Positions 10,257 through 19,259 of a stretch of DNA of 64,000 nt are shown here, piece by piece. This DNA comes from Actinomycetes bacterium. Lineage in GTDB: Bacteria; Actinomycetota; Thermoleophilia; Gaiellales; F1-60-MAGs149. The position numbers and the translations under genes are program-made. The number at the start of each line of letters is the position of its first letter. Position 1 is the first letter of the stretch. The stretch spans positions 85,615 to 149,614 of the forward strand of contig JANYCN010000036.1 in NCBI GenBank assembly GCA_025360225.1, given 5' to 3'. The notes below the pieces were generated by a model, which had not been told where the DNA came from, did not search any database, and saw only the letters and a program-made list of their open reading frames with translations.

Positions 10257-11905
10257 GGCGCTCCTCCGCCCTCGTCGCACTCGCCTACCTTGCCCTCTCG
10301 GTCGCCCTCTTCGGGAGGGGCGCTCTCGCCGATCCGTCGGGGTCGGTCGTAGGGCTCGGCGGCAGCGATCAGGGCGTGTTCATGTGGTCGCTCGAGTGGT
10401 GGCCGCACGCGATCACGACGCTCCACGATCCGCTGCAGACCGACCTGGTGTACGCGCCGACCGGCTGGAACCTTGCGTGGACATCGGTGATCGGCGGGCC
10501 GGCGCTCGCCCTCTGGCCTGTCACCGCGGCGTTCGGCCCCGTTGTCGCCCTCAACGTGCTGGCACTGCTCGCGCCGGCGCTCGCCGCTCAGTCGGCGTTC
10601 CTGCTCTGTCGCGAGCTGACGGCGCGGACCGCACCATCAGCGATCGGTGGTCTCGTGTTCGGCTTCTCGACCTTCATGGCGTCGCAGATGGTGAACCACG
10701 TCAACCTCGCGCTCTGCTTCCCGCTCCCGCTCGCCGCGCTCGCGGTGCTCCGCCACGCCCGCGGGCGCACGACGACGCGCCGTTTCGTTGTCGAGCTCGC
10801 GCTCCCCCTCCTTGCGTGCTACTCGATCTTCCTCGAGACCTTCCTCACGCTCTCGGTCCTCTCTGCCGTCGGACTCGTGATCGCCCACGTCGTTGTCGAT
10901 CGTCAGGCGAGCGTGCGGCTGTGGCGCACGACACGGATCGCGTTGATCACGTACGTCGGCGTGTGCTTGCTCACGGCGCCGTACACCCTGCACGCGATGC
11001 TGGCCGGCAACGAGGTATCCCAGGTCCTTGCGGGCGGCGCGTACCCGCTTGACCTCGCGAGCACGCTCTCGCCCACCCGCGTCACGGAGCACCACTGGCT
11101 CCGCCCGCTCGCCCCGTTGCGGCAGATCGTCAACGGCGACAACTTCACCGAGCAGGGCGCCTACGTCGGACCGATCGTTCCGCTCGTCGTCGTTCTCGCG
11201 ATCGCCGCGTTACGACGCTCACGGCTCCTGTGGGGAACGCTCGCCTTCGCAGCGATCGCTCTCGCGTTCGCGATCGGGCCGACGATCTACTACGCGGGCC
11301 GGCCCGTCGGTGAGCTGCCGCTTGGCTGGATCCTTAGCCAGCCGCTGATGCGCACCGTGCTGCTCGTTCGGGTGTTCGTCTACGTCTGGCTCGCGCTCGC
11401 CGTGCTCACCGCCCTGCTCGTCGCCCGCCTCCCGGCGGCCGCCGGGATTGCCCTCGCGACCGCGCTCGCACTCACCCTCGTGCCGTCGCTTGATCGCTCG
11501 TCGTGGACGACGTCGCTCACCGTTCCCGCGTTCTTCGACAACGGCTTGTGGCGCTCGGCGGTGCGCGAGAACGACAAGGTGCTGATCGTGCCGCCGGGGT
11601 TCGCCGGCAACTCGATGTTCTGGCAGGCGCGCACCGGCTTCGCGTTCCGCATGACGGGTGGGTACGTCAGCGCGATCCCCCCAGACCAGCTGTGGCGCTA
11701 CCCGACGTACCGCTCGATGTTCACGCGCGAGCCCGTGCTCGAGCCGGCACGCGAGCTGCGCCGGCTCCTCGTCGAACGCGCTGTTGACGACGTCGTCGTC
11801 GTCGACGGGCAGGACCCCAGATGGGAGGCACTGATGGGCGCCGTCGCGACCGGCCGACAGATCGGCGGCGTCACCGTCTGGCGGGTGCCGCGCTGGCTGC
11901 GGTGA
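10253..11905 (+). CDS. Multi-pass membrane protein, glycosyltransferase-like
   Basis: GTG 10253 overlaps previous stop; GGSDQGVFMWSLEWWPHAI, APTGWNLAW, many TM helices. Confidence 0.72.
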   Translation: MRRSSALVALAYLALSVALFGRGALADPSGSVVGLGGSDQGVFMWSLEWWPHAITTLHDPLQTDLVYAPTGWNLAWTSVIGGPALALWPVTAAFGPVVALNVLALLAPALAAQSAFLLCRELTARTAPSAIGGLVFGFSTFMASQMVNHVNLALCFPLPLAALAVLRHARGRTTTRRFVVELALPLLACYSIFLETFLTLSVLSAVGLVIAHVVVDRQASVRLWRTTRIALITYVGVCLLTAPYTLHAMLAGNEVSQVLAGGAYPLDLASTLSPTRVTEHHWLRPLAPLRQIVNGDNFTEQGAYVGPIVPLVVVLAIAALRRSRLLWGTLAFAAIALAFAIGPTIYYAGRPVGELPLGWILSQPLMRTVLLVRVFVYVWLALAVLTALLVARLPAAAGIALATALALTLVPSLDRSSWTTSLTVPAFFDNGLWRSAVRENDKVLIVPPGFAGNSMFWQARTGFAFRMTGGYVSAIPPDQLWRYPTYRSMFTREPVLEPARELRRLLVERAVDDVVVVDGQDPRWEALMGAVATGRQIGGVTVWRVPRWLR

Positions 11906-11911
11906 AGCGCG

Positions 11912-12079
11912 TTAGTCCCCTGCGCCGTCGAACCCCGACACCGCTTGCCAGGCCCGGTCGCGGGCAGCTGCGCGGCGTGCGCTGCTCGACTGTTCTGCGA
12001 TCGTCCGACGCCGCCACGCCTCGATGTTCACGAGGAGCGCGAGGGCGACCAGCGAGCAGACCAGGGCGGCGGCAAGCAT
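11912..12079 (-). CDS. Possible small single-TM protein (55 aa)
   Basis: Reverse strand: MLAAALVCSLVALALLVNIEAWRRRTIAEQSSSARRAAARDRAWQAVSGFDGAGD*; below ORF-track size cutoff. Confidence 0.4.
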   Translation of the reverse strand: MLAAALVCSLVALALLVNIEAWRRRTIAEQSSSARRAAARDRAWQAVSGFDGAGD

Positions 12080-12127
12080 CTCTGCCCTCTCGTTCGCGTG
12101 CCGCTGGCTGAGTCCTTCACGGCCCGC

Positions 12128-13045
12128 TCACCCGTCGGCAGCGCCGAGCGCGTCGCTCGCGCGCAGCAGCTGTTCGGCGATCCGCACGATCGCGCGGGTC
12201 GCGGGGCTCGTCGCGACGTCGCGACGTGTGACGATCGCGAACGTGTCGATCACCGGGTCGGCGAAGGCGACCGTCCCGAGCCCCTTCGGCAGGCTCGGGT
12301 GGCGGGCGATCGCCGCGCTCGCGACGGTGTCACCGACGCCGAGGGCCGCCAGCTGGAGCGCGACCCACACGTCCTCAACCTCGACGACGGGGCTGAGCGT
12401 CAGCCCCGCCCGCTGTGCGCGCTCGGCGAGCTGGCGGCGCATCGGATCGCGCAGACCGTGCGTTGCGTGCGGCAACACGAGACGAGCGGCGCAGAGCCGC
12501 TCGATCGTGACCGGCGTCGCGAGCCGACGGAGCGTCGCCGAGACGTACAGGACGGCGTCGGTCGCGATCGGGCGGATCTCCAGACCGGCCGGATCGACCG
12601 GGAGCACGACGAGGGCTGCCTCGACGCGTCCAGCGCGCACCTCGTCTGCGGCGTCGGCCGAGTTCAGTCCGACGGTGCGGACGCTCACCTGGGGGTGTCG
12701 TCGCCGAAACTCCGCGATCAGGTCTGCGATCAGGTAGAACGACGCGGTTCCGAACACGCCGAAGGTGACCGTGCCGGCGACGACCGTGCGTACGGCGGCG
12801 ACCGCCTGCGCGCCCTCCTCGGCGGCGGCAATCGCCCGTCGGGCGTGGCGGCGTAGGGCGCGACCAGGCTCCGTCAGCTCGACGTGACGGCCAGCGCGGA
12901 CGAACAGGGCGACGCCGAGCTCCCGTTCGAGCGTCCGGACGTGCTCGGAGAGGGACGGCTGGGCGATGCGGAGGGCGTGCGCGCCTGCCGTGAACGAGCC
13001 GTGGTCGGCGGCAGCGAGGAAGGCCCGCAGCTGCTGAAGCGTCAT
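12128..13045 (-). CDS. LysR family transcriptional regulator
   Basis: MTLQQLRAFLAAADHGSFTAGAHALRIAQPSLSEHVRTLERELG. Confidence 0.95.
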   Translation of the reverse strand: MTLQQLRAFLAAADHGSFTAGAHALRIAQPSLSEHVRTLERELGVALFVRAGRHVELTEPGRALRRHARRAIAAAEEGAQAVAAVRTVVAGTVTFGVFGTASFYLIADLIAEFRRRHPQVSVRTVGLNSADAADEVRAGRVEAALVVLPVDPAGLEIRPIATDAVLYVSATLRRLATPVTIERLCAARLVLPHATHGLRDPMRRQLAERAQRAGLTLSPVVEVEDVWVALQLAALGVGDTVASAAIARHPSLPKGLGTVAFADPVIDTFAIVTRRDVATSPATRAIVRIAEQLLRASDALGAADG

Positions 13046-13115
13046 AGGGTAATCCTATCGCTCTTGTCGAACATCTCATATATTTCTATTGCAGACAGCG
13101 TCGTACGGTAAGACC

Positions 13116-14060
13116 ATGATCTTCGCAGTCGCCCTCCTGATCGCCTCCATCCGTCCGGGACTCCGCCGCTGGCGCCGCATCGCCGAGGAGCGCCGCGGCC
13201 TGATCGCGATCCTGCTCGCGACGCTGGCGTTCGCCAGCCTGACCGTGTTCGTGCGCCTCGCCTCGGATGCCGGCGCGACGATCCCGACGATCCTCACCGG
13301 ACGCTTCACGATTGCCGCCGTGGTGCTCTGGGTGCTGGTGGCCCGCTCCGGCCACGCGCGCGTTGGCCGGCGGACGATCGCGATCGGACTCCTGCTCGGG
13401 GCCGGAGCCTACAGCGTCGAGTCGATGCTGTTCCTGGACGCCGTCGCCCGGCTGAACGCGCCGCTCGCGGCGCTGCTGATGTACACCTACCCGGCGATCG
13501 TCACCGTCGGGGCCGTCGCCCTCCGTCGCGAGCGCCTCTCGCTCCGGCGCGCCGCGGCGCTGGGACTCGCCTCGACCGGCACGGTGCTGGTGCTCGTCGC
13601 CGGCGGCGCGGCCCGCGTCGACGTCGCCGGGATCGTGCTCGCGCTGGGAGCCGCGGTCGCGTATGCCGCCTACATCCTCGCCGCCGACTCGGTGATGCGC
13701 CGCGCCGAACCGCTCGTTCTCGCCGCGCTGGTCTGCAGCGGCGCCGCGGTCGGCTGCGCGGGCGCCGGTGCTGCCTCGGGTCAGCTGTCCCTCGGGTTCG
13801 ACGAGACGGGGTGGATCTGGGTCGTCGCGGTCGCGCTCACCTCGACCGTGTTCGCGATCGGCGCGTTCCTGACGGGCGTCGCCCGCCTCGGCGCGTCTCG
13901 CGCCAGCATCCTCTCGACGTTCGAGCCGCTGCTGACCGTCGGCCTCGCGTTCGTCGTCTTCGGCACCCAGCTCGCCCCCGCTCAGATGGCGGGCGGCGCG
14001 CTCGTCCTCGCCGGCGCGCTGGTGCTCCAGCTGCGCCTGCCCCGCCGCACCGTCGCCTGA
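13116..14060 (+). CDS. EamA/DMT family transporter
   Basis: 10 TM drug/metabolite-transporter pattern; start revised from 13089 to ATG 13116 on TACGGT-N6-ATG. Confidence 0.85.
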   Translation: MIFAVALLIASIRPGLRRWRRIAEERRGLIAILLATLAFASLTVFVRLASDAGATIPTILTGRFTIAAVVLWVLVARSGHARVGRRTIAIGLLLGAGAYSVESMLFLDAVARLNAPLAALLMYTYPAIVTVGAVALRRERLSLRRAAALGLASTGTVLVLVAGGAARVDVAGIVLALGAAVAYAAYILAADSVMRRAEPLVLAALVCSGAAVGCAGAGAASGQLSLGFDETGWIWVVAVALTSTVFAIGAFLTGVARLGASRASILSTFEPLLTVGLAFVVFGTQLAPAQMAGGALVLAGALVLQLRLPRRTVA

Positions 14061-14064
14061 TCCG

Positions 14065-14850
14065 CTACGCGGACCGCCGGAAGAGCTCGATCGCTGTCGC
14101 CTTCCCCTCGGTGGTGCACGTGATGACGGCGCCCTCGAGACGTACGTCCTGATCCGCGGGCTCCGACTTCTGGTTCTGCTGCGTCAGGAAGCGGCGGAGG
14201 ATGATCTCCTTCTTCACCCCGATCACGGAGTCGTGTGGCCCCGTCATGCCGAGATCGGTGATGTAGGCGGTGCCGCCCGGCAGGACGCGCGCGTCGTTCG
14301 TCTGCACGTGCGTGTGGGTGCCGACCACGGCCGTCACCTTTCCCGCCAGGTGCCAGCCCATCGCGACCTTCTCGCTCGTCGCCTCGGCGTGCATGTCGAG
14401 CAACACGATCGGCGCCGCCGCGCGCGCCTCGGCGACCAGGCCGTCGACGACCTCGAACGGCGATCGCGCCGGCTCGAGCGCGAAGCGGCCGAGAAGGTTC
14501 CCGACGGCGACGCGCACCCCGTTCGCGGCGGTGACGACGACGAGGCCGCGGCCGGGGAGCGTCGCGAGGAAGTTCGCCGGCCGCGCAACCCGTTCTGCGG
14601 TGGTCAGGTACGCGCCGACGCCGGTGCGCCGCCACGTGTGGTTGCCCATCGTCAGGCAGTCGACGCCGGCAGCGAGGAGCCGCTCGGCGAGGCGCGCCGT
14701 GAAGCCGGCACCGTCCGCGACGTTCTCGCCGTTCGCAACGACGAGGTGGAGCTGAAGCTCGTCGCGCAGGTCGCGGACGTGGCGCTCGATCGCGCTGAGC
14801 CCGGACGAGGCGAACACGTCGCCGAGAAAGAGGATCCGCATCTCGGTCAC
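14065..14850 (-). CDS. YmdB family metallophosphoesterase
   Basis: MRILFLGDVFASSGLSAIERH, VANGENVADGAGFT, MGNHTW, DMHAEATSEKVAMGWHLAGKVTAVVGTHTHVQT, MTGPHDSVIG. Confidence 0.95.
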   Translation of the reverse strand: MTEMRILFLGDVFASSGLSAIERHVRDLRDELQLHLVVANGENVADGAGFTARLAERLLAAGVDCLTMGNHTWRRTGVGAYLTTAERVARPANFLATLPGRGLVVVTAANGVRVAVGNLLGRFALEPARSPFEVVDGLVAEARAAAPIVLLDMHAEATSEKVAMGWHLAGKVTAVVGTHTHVQTNDARVLPGGTAYITDLGMTGPHDSVIGVKKEIILRRFLTQQNQKSEPADQDVRLEGAVITCTTEGKATAIELFRRSA

Positions 14851-15836
14851 GGGATCGCCAGCACCTCGGCCGGCCGAACCTCGATGTGGACGTGGTTGCC
14901 GGCATCAGCCGTGTACTGCGCGATATCCATCTTCAGCACCGGGGAGAGGTCGACGACGGTGCCCAGCAGCGTCGGCGTCTGGGCGGAGATATCGGAGCCT
15001 ACCCGCAGCGATGGGTCGGGCGCCAGGTTCGACAACACGACCACGACCGTCGGATCGCCGAGCGGTTGGACGGAGACGACCGAGCCCCACGCGCGGCCGC
15101 TGACGACGTACGGGGTGATCCCGACGACGACTCCGGTCACCGGCGCGTACAGCTGCGTGCCAGCGGCGGCGCCAACGTCGACGCTCTGCGTCGATCCTCC
15201 GGACTCGTAGTACGACGGCGTCGCCGCCGTCCCGCCGATCACCTGGCGCTCGAGCCGGTCGAGCAGGCTGGCGTTCAACAGGCGACCCGACGGCGTCAGG
15301 TCGAGCGCCCGTGCGCCGTCGACCGTGTGGTAGTCGATCGCCGTGACCCGTGCCGCGGCGATCGGCACGTACAGCACGACCGAGCCTCGTGAGGCGAGCT
15401 TGAGCGGTACCGGTGGCCCGCTGGGGATCAGTGCAGCGGCTGGCGCCGGGCCGCCACCCGCCGGGTCGGGTACGGCTGGCCCGTCGTCACGCAGCGCCGA
15501 GCCGAGCGTCACGCTCGTCGCGATCAGGACCATCCCGAGCGCGACGAGGCGACGGATGCGGCGCAGCTCCGCACCGCTCCGTGGTCGTCGGCGTTCAGCG
15601 GTCGTGCGCCCTTGCGGCTCGCGCGCTCGGCGGCGGCGGCGTCGCGTCGAACGACGAGAGCGGTGCCGGATCGGGATCGCGATGGGCTCCATCGGGAGCT
15701 CGACGGCCGGCTCGCCGACGGGCACGAGAGGTGCCGCGGGCGTGCTGCTAGGATGGCCACGATGCTCCGGGGAGCCAGTCCATGCGCCCTCGGCGAACGG
15801 CTCGTCCCCGTCCCCGAACAGGTCCGGGTCGTCCAC
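14847..15836 (-). CDS. Membrane-anchored protein with LytM/M23-like C-terminal domain
   Basis: TM segment LVALGMVLIATSVTLGSAL; C-term GTQLYAPVTGVVVGI...GNHVHIEVRP resembles M23 HxH motif; start revised to GTG 15836. Confidence 0.65.
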   Translation of the reverse strand: MDDPDLFGDGDEPFAEGAWTGSPEHRGHPSSTPAAPLVPVGEPAVELPMEPIAIPIRHRSRRSTRRRRRRAREPQGRTTAERRRPRSGAELRRIRRLVALGMVLIATSVTLGSALRDDGPAVPDPAGGGPAPAAALIPSGPPVPLKLASRGSVVLYVPIAAARVTAIDYHTVDGARALDLTPSGRLLNASLLDRLERQVIGGTAATPSYYESGGSTQSVDVGAAAGTQLYAPVTGVVVGITPYVVSGRAWGSVVSVQPLGDPTVVVVLSNLAPDPSLRVGSDISAQTPTLLGTVVDLSPVLKMDIAQYTADAGNHVHIEVRPAEVLAIP

Positions 15837-15856
15837 GCGACCCACTGTACCGCCTG

Positions 15857-16558
15857 ATGGTGCTCGAGGCCGAAGGCGTCGGGCAGCGCTACGGCGCGCG
15901 ATGGGTGCTCCGCGGCGTCTCCTTCCACGTCGCTGCCGGGGAGACCGTCGCGCTCGTCGGCGCCAACGGCGCTGGGAAGACGACGCTGCTGTCGATCCTC
16001 GCCGGGCTACGTGAGCCGACCGAAGGCTCCTCATCCCGCGTTGCCGTGCCCGGGTACGTGCCACAGCGCTCCGCCCTGTGGAGCCGCCTGACGGCGCGTG
16101 AGAACCTGGCGCTGCTCGCACGCCTCGGCGGCGTTGGCGATGCCGAGGAGGCGACCGCGCAGCTCCTCGCTCGCGCGGGGCTCGACGAGGTCGCCGACCG
16201 GCGCGTCTCTGACCTCTCGGTCGGTCAGGCGCAACGCGTGAACGTCGCTGCTGGCCTGCTCGGCGACCCGCTGCTGGTGCTGCTCGACGAGCCAACCTCG
16301 TCGCTCGATCCGCGGCAGCGCCAGCTCCTGTGGGGCCTCCTTCGTGCGGTCACGGAGCGCGGTGGCGCGGTCGTGTTCACCACGCAGAACGTCGAGGAGG
16401 TTGCGGCGCACGCCGACCGCCTGGTCGCGCTCGACGCCGGACGCCTCGTGTTCGCTGGGACGGTCGGGGCCTTCCGAGCGGCCGCCGATGCGGGCGACGC
16501 TGACCCCTTCGAGCAGGTGTTCCTCCGTTTCCTCGAGCAGGCCCCAGCCGTCGCGTGA
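15857..16558 (+). CDS. ABC transporter ATP-binding protein
   Basis: Walker A GANGAGKTTL, signature LSVGQAQRV, Walker B LLVLLDEPT. Confidence 0.95.
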   Translation: MVLEAEGVGQRYGARWVLRGVSFHVAAGETVALVGANGAGKTTLLSILAGLREPTEGSSSRVAVPGYVPQRSALWSRLTARENLALLARLGGVGDAEEATAQLLARAGLDEVADRRVSDLSVGQAQRVNVAAGLLGDPLLVLLDEPTSSLDPRQRQLLWGLLRAVTERGGAVVFTTQNVEEVAAHADRLVALDAGRLVFAGTVGAFRAAADAGDADPFEQVFLRFLEQAPAVA

Positions 16559-17895
16559 TCGCAGCGTTCTCGCTCATCGTGCGAAAGGACCTGCGGGTGC
16601 TCGCGCGCTCCCGAGGGTTGCTCCTCGGGCTGGTCCTGTACCCGCTGTTGCTCGCGGTCCTGATCGCGCTCGTCGCCCGCGAGGCTGGCGGGCGACCCCG
16701 CATCGCTTACGTCGACGAGGCGCACCTGCCGGCGATCCTCAAGGTCGGGACATCGACGGTCGACTACGGCGCGCTCTTGCGCGGCGTCGCCGAGCACGTC
16801 GAGGTCGTGCCGATGAGCGTCCGCGACGCCAATGACGCCCTCGCTGACGGCTCGGTGCTGGCCATCGTTCGCGTGCCGGCAGGGTTCGTCGACGACCTCG
16901 CCTCGACGATCCGCTCGCCGGCCGTCGACGTCACCGTGCGTGGCGGGCTCGGCGGGCAGCGCGCGGTGCGGGAGATCGAGTCGCTCGCCTACCAGCTGAA
17001 CACCGGCGTGCAGAAGCAGCTGCTCGCGCAGGCGCTGAAGTTCCTGCGCCTCGTCGTCACCGGCGGCTCGATCCACGTCGGCACCACACGGCTCGACATG
17101 CTCGGCCTAGCGCCCGCGGCCTTGACCGTGGACGACCTTGCACGCCGGGCGACCTCGCCCGCAGATCGCGCCGCGCTGCTGCGGGTGCGCGACTTCGCGA
17201 CGGCTGCGCGGCTCGCGCTGGCCTTCGCCGATCCGTCGTTGAAGGTCGTCGCGCAGCCGGTGACGATCGCCGAGCACCATCGGGGCACCGACGATCTGCT
17301 CGGCACGCGTGGGATCGGCGTCGTCCTCGCCGTGGGGATCGTCCTCGCCAGCGTCCTGCTCGGCGCCGGCGCGCTCGCCGCTGAACGCGAGGAGCAGACG
17401 CTCACGCGCCTCCTGCGCGGGCGTGTGACCCTCACGACCGTCGTAGCGGCGAAGGTCGCGCACGTCGCGATCGTCGGCTCCGCGCTCGGCCTCGGCGTCA
17501 CGCTGCTCTACCAGCTCGTTGCGGTGCTGACCGGCGCGCCGGCACCCGGGATCGGCCGGATCGCCCTGGCGCTGCCGGTGTTCGCCGTCAGCGCGGCCGC
17601 CTCCGGCGCGGTCGGTGCGCTGATCGCAACGCTCGCCCGCGACCTCGCCGGTTCGGCGCTCGTCTCCGCCCTCGTCGCGCTGCCTTTCGTCCTCGTCGGC
17701 CTCGCGCCGCGCCTCGGAGGGTCGGTCGCGATCGTCACCGGCAGCTTCCCCTTCTCGCCGTCCGTCGACGGGATCGCCGGCGTCCTGTACGACCCGTCGC
17801 CGGCCGGCCCGCTCGTCATGGCGATCGTGCACCTCGGGCTCCTGACCCTTGCTGGCGCTGGCGTTGCCCGCGCCCTTTCCCGGCGGCTGGTCTGA
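16555..17895 (+). CDS. ABC-2 type transporter permease
   Basis: TM-periplasmic domain-5 TM architecture, EREEQTLTRLLRGRV; overlaps ATPase gene. Confidence 0.85.
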   Translation: MIAAFSLIVRKDLRVLARSRGLLLGLVLYPLLLAVLIALVAREAGGRPRIAYVDEAHLPAILKVGTSTVDYGALLRGVAEHVEVVPMSVRDANDALADGSVLAIVRVPAGFVDDLASTIRSPAVDVTVRGGLGGQRAVREIESLAYQLNTGVQKQLLAQALKFLRLVVTGGSIHVGTTRLDMLGLAPAALTVDDLARRATSPADRAALLRVRDFATAARLALAFADPSLKVVAQPVTIAEHHRGTDDLLGTRGIGVVLAVGIVLASVLLGAGALAAEREEQTLTRLLRGRVTLTTVVAAKVAHVAIVGSALGLGVTLLYQLVAVLTGAPAPGIGRIALALPVFAVSAAASGAVGALIATLARDLAGSALVSALVALPFVLVGLAPRLGGSVAIVTGSFPFSPSVDGIAGVLYDPSPAGPLVMAIVHLGLLTLAGAGVARALSRRLV

Positions 17896-17910
17896 CGGCC
17901 GCGTAGTACG

Positions 17911-18888
17911 ATGGCCGGCGTGGATAGCCGCCCCCGCCGGCTGCGTCGTACGCCCGGGCTCCGGAGCCTGGTGCGCGAGACGCATCTCGATCCCTCGCAG
18001 CTGGTGCTGCCGATGTTCGTCGTCCCTGGCGAGGATCGCCGCGAGCCGGTCGCGACCTTCCCGGGCGTCGCGCACGTGTCATCGGACGTTGCCGTCGCGG
18101 AGGCACGGCGCGCAAGCGATGCGGGTGTCGGCGGCGTGCTGCTGTTCGGCCTGCCAGAGCACAAGGACGCGGAAGGCTCCGCGGCCTGGAACGACGCCGC
18201 GCCCGTACAGACGACGACGCGGGCGATCCGCCAGGCCCTGCCCGAGATGACGATCATCACCGACGTGTGTCTCTGCCAGTACACCGACCACGGTCACTGT
18301 GGCCTCGTCGAGCCGGACGGGACGATCGCCAACGACGCCACCCTGCCGCTGCTTGCCCGCACCGCTGTGTCACACGCGCGGGCTGGCGCTGACATGGTTG
18401 CGCCAAGCGACATGATGGACGGCCGGGTGCGCGCGATCCGGGCCGCTCTCGACACCGAGGGCTTCGCCGAGCGCGTCGGCATCATGAGCTACTCGACCAA
18501 GTTCGCCTCCGCCTTCTACAGCCCGTTCCGCGACGCCGCACGCTCGACGCCGCAGCGCGGTGACCGGCGCAGCTACCAGATGGATCCAGCAAACGGCCGG
18601 GAGGCGCTGCACGAGTCGCTCCTTGACGCCGCCGAGGGAGCCGACGTGCTGATGGTCAAGCCGGCCGGCCCATACCTCGACGTGATCGCGCGACTGGCCG
18701 AGCGCACGACCCTGCCGATCGCCGCCTACCAGGTGTCCGGTGAGCACGCCGCCTTGCGGTTTGCCGCCGCGAACGGCGCCCTTGACCTGCGCCTCGCGAC
18801 GCTCGAGTCGCTGCTCGCGATCCGCCGTGCCGGCGCGTCGTTCGTGATGACCTACTCGGCCGTCGACGTGGCAGGGTGGCTCGCGTGA
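17911..18888 (+). CDS. hemB: Porphobilinogen synthase (delta-aminolevulinic acid dehydratase)
   Basis: DVCLCQYTDHGHCGLV, VAPSDMMDGRV, MVKPAGPYLDVI, AYQVSGEH; alternative leaderless GTG start at 17920. Confidence 0.97.
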   Translation: MAGVDSRPRRLRRTPGLRSLVRETHLDPSQLVLPMFVVPGEDRREPVATFPGVAHVSSDVAVAEARRASDAGVGGVLLFGLPEHKDAEGSAAWNDAAPVQTTTRAIRQALPEMTIITDVCLCQYTDHGHCGLVEPDGTIANDATLPLLARTAVSHARAGADMVAPSDMMDGRVRAIRAALDTEGFAERVGIMSYSTKFASAFYSPFRDAARSTPQRGDRRSYQMDPANGREALHESLLDAAEGADVLMVKPAGPYLDVIARLAERTTLPIAAYQVSGEHAALRFAAANGALDLRLATLESLLAIRRAGASFVMTYSAVDVAGWLA

Positions 18889-19259
18889 TCGCCGAGATCG
18901 CCCGTCGCGCCGCCGAGGCGAGCCCGGTCTGGGGCGCCCAGGCGACTCCGACCGCTGGCGCTCTCGGCGAGCTCGGCACGCGTGTCTCTCCCGCCTACGC
19001 CCTGGGGCTCGAGACGATCCGCGAGGGCTACCTCGTCCATCACGGCGCTGGACGTGCGTTCTCGCCAGCGACCTCCGAGCAGGCGATCCTGCTCGGCGAC
19101 TACCTCTACGCGGCCGGCCTCGTAGAGATCTGCCGCTCCGGCAGCATTGAGGCGGTGCGCGTGCTCGCGCGGCTGATCGCGGACGTCTCGGACGACCGCG
19201 CGCGAGGCCTTGCCGACGATCCAGCACGCTGGGCGAGCGTCGTCGAGGACCTCGCGTGA
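18885..19259 (+). CDS. Short protein of unknown function with polyprenyl-synthase-like segment
   Basis: GTGA overlaps on both sides (hemB stop and ubiD start); LLGDYLYAAGLVEICRSGSIEAVRVLARLI resembles GDYLFARAFTILAETGDMAAVSELAE of the synthase at 25.5 kb. Confidence 0.6.
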   Translation: MIAEIARRAAEASPVWGAQATPTAGALGELGTRVSPAYALGLETIREGYLVHHGAGRAFSPATSEQAILLGDYLYAAGLVEICRSGSIEAVRVLARLIADVSDDRARGLADDPARWASVVEDLA

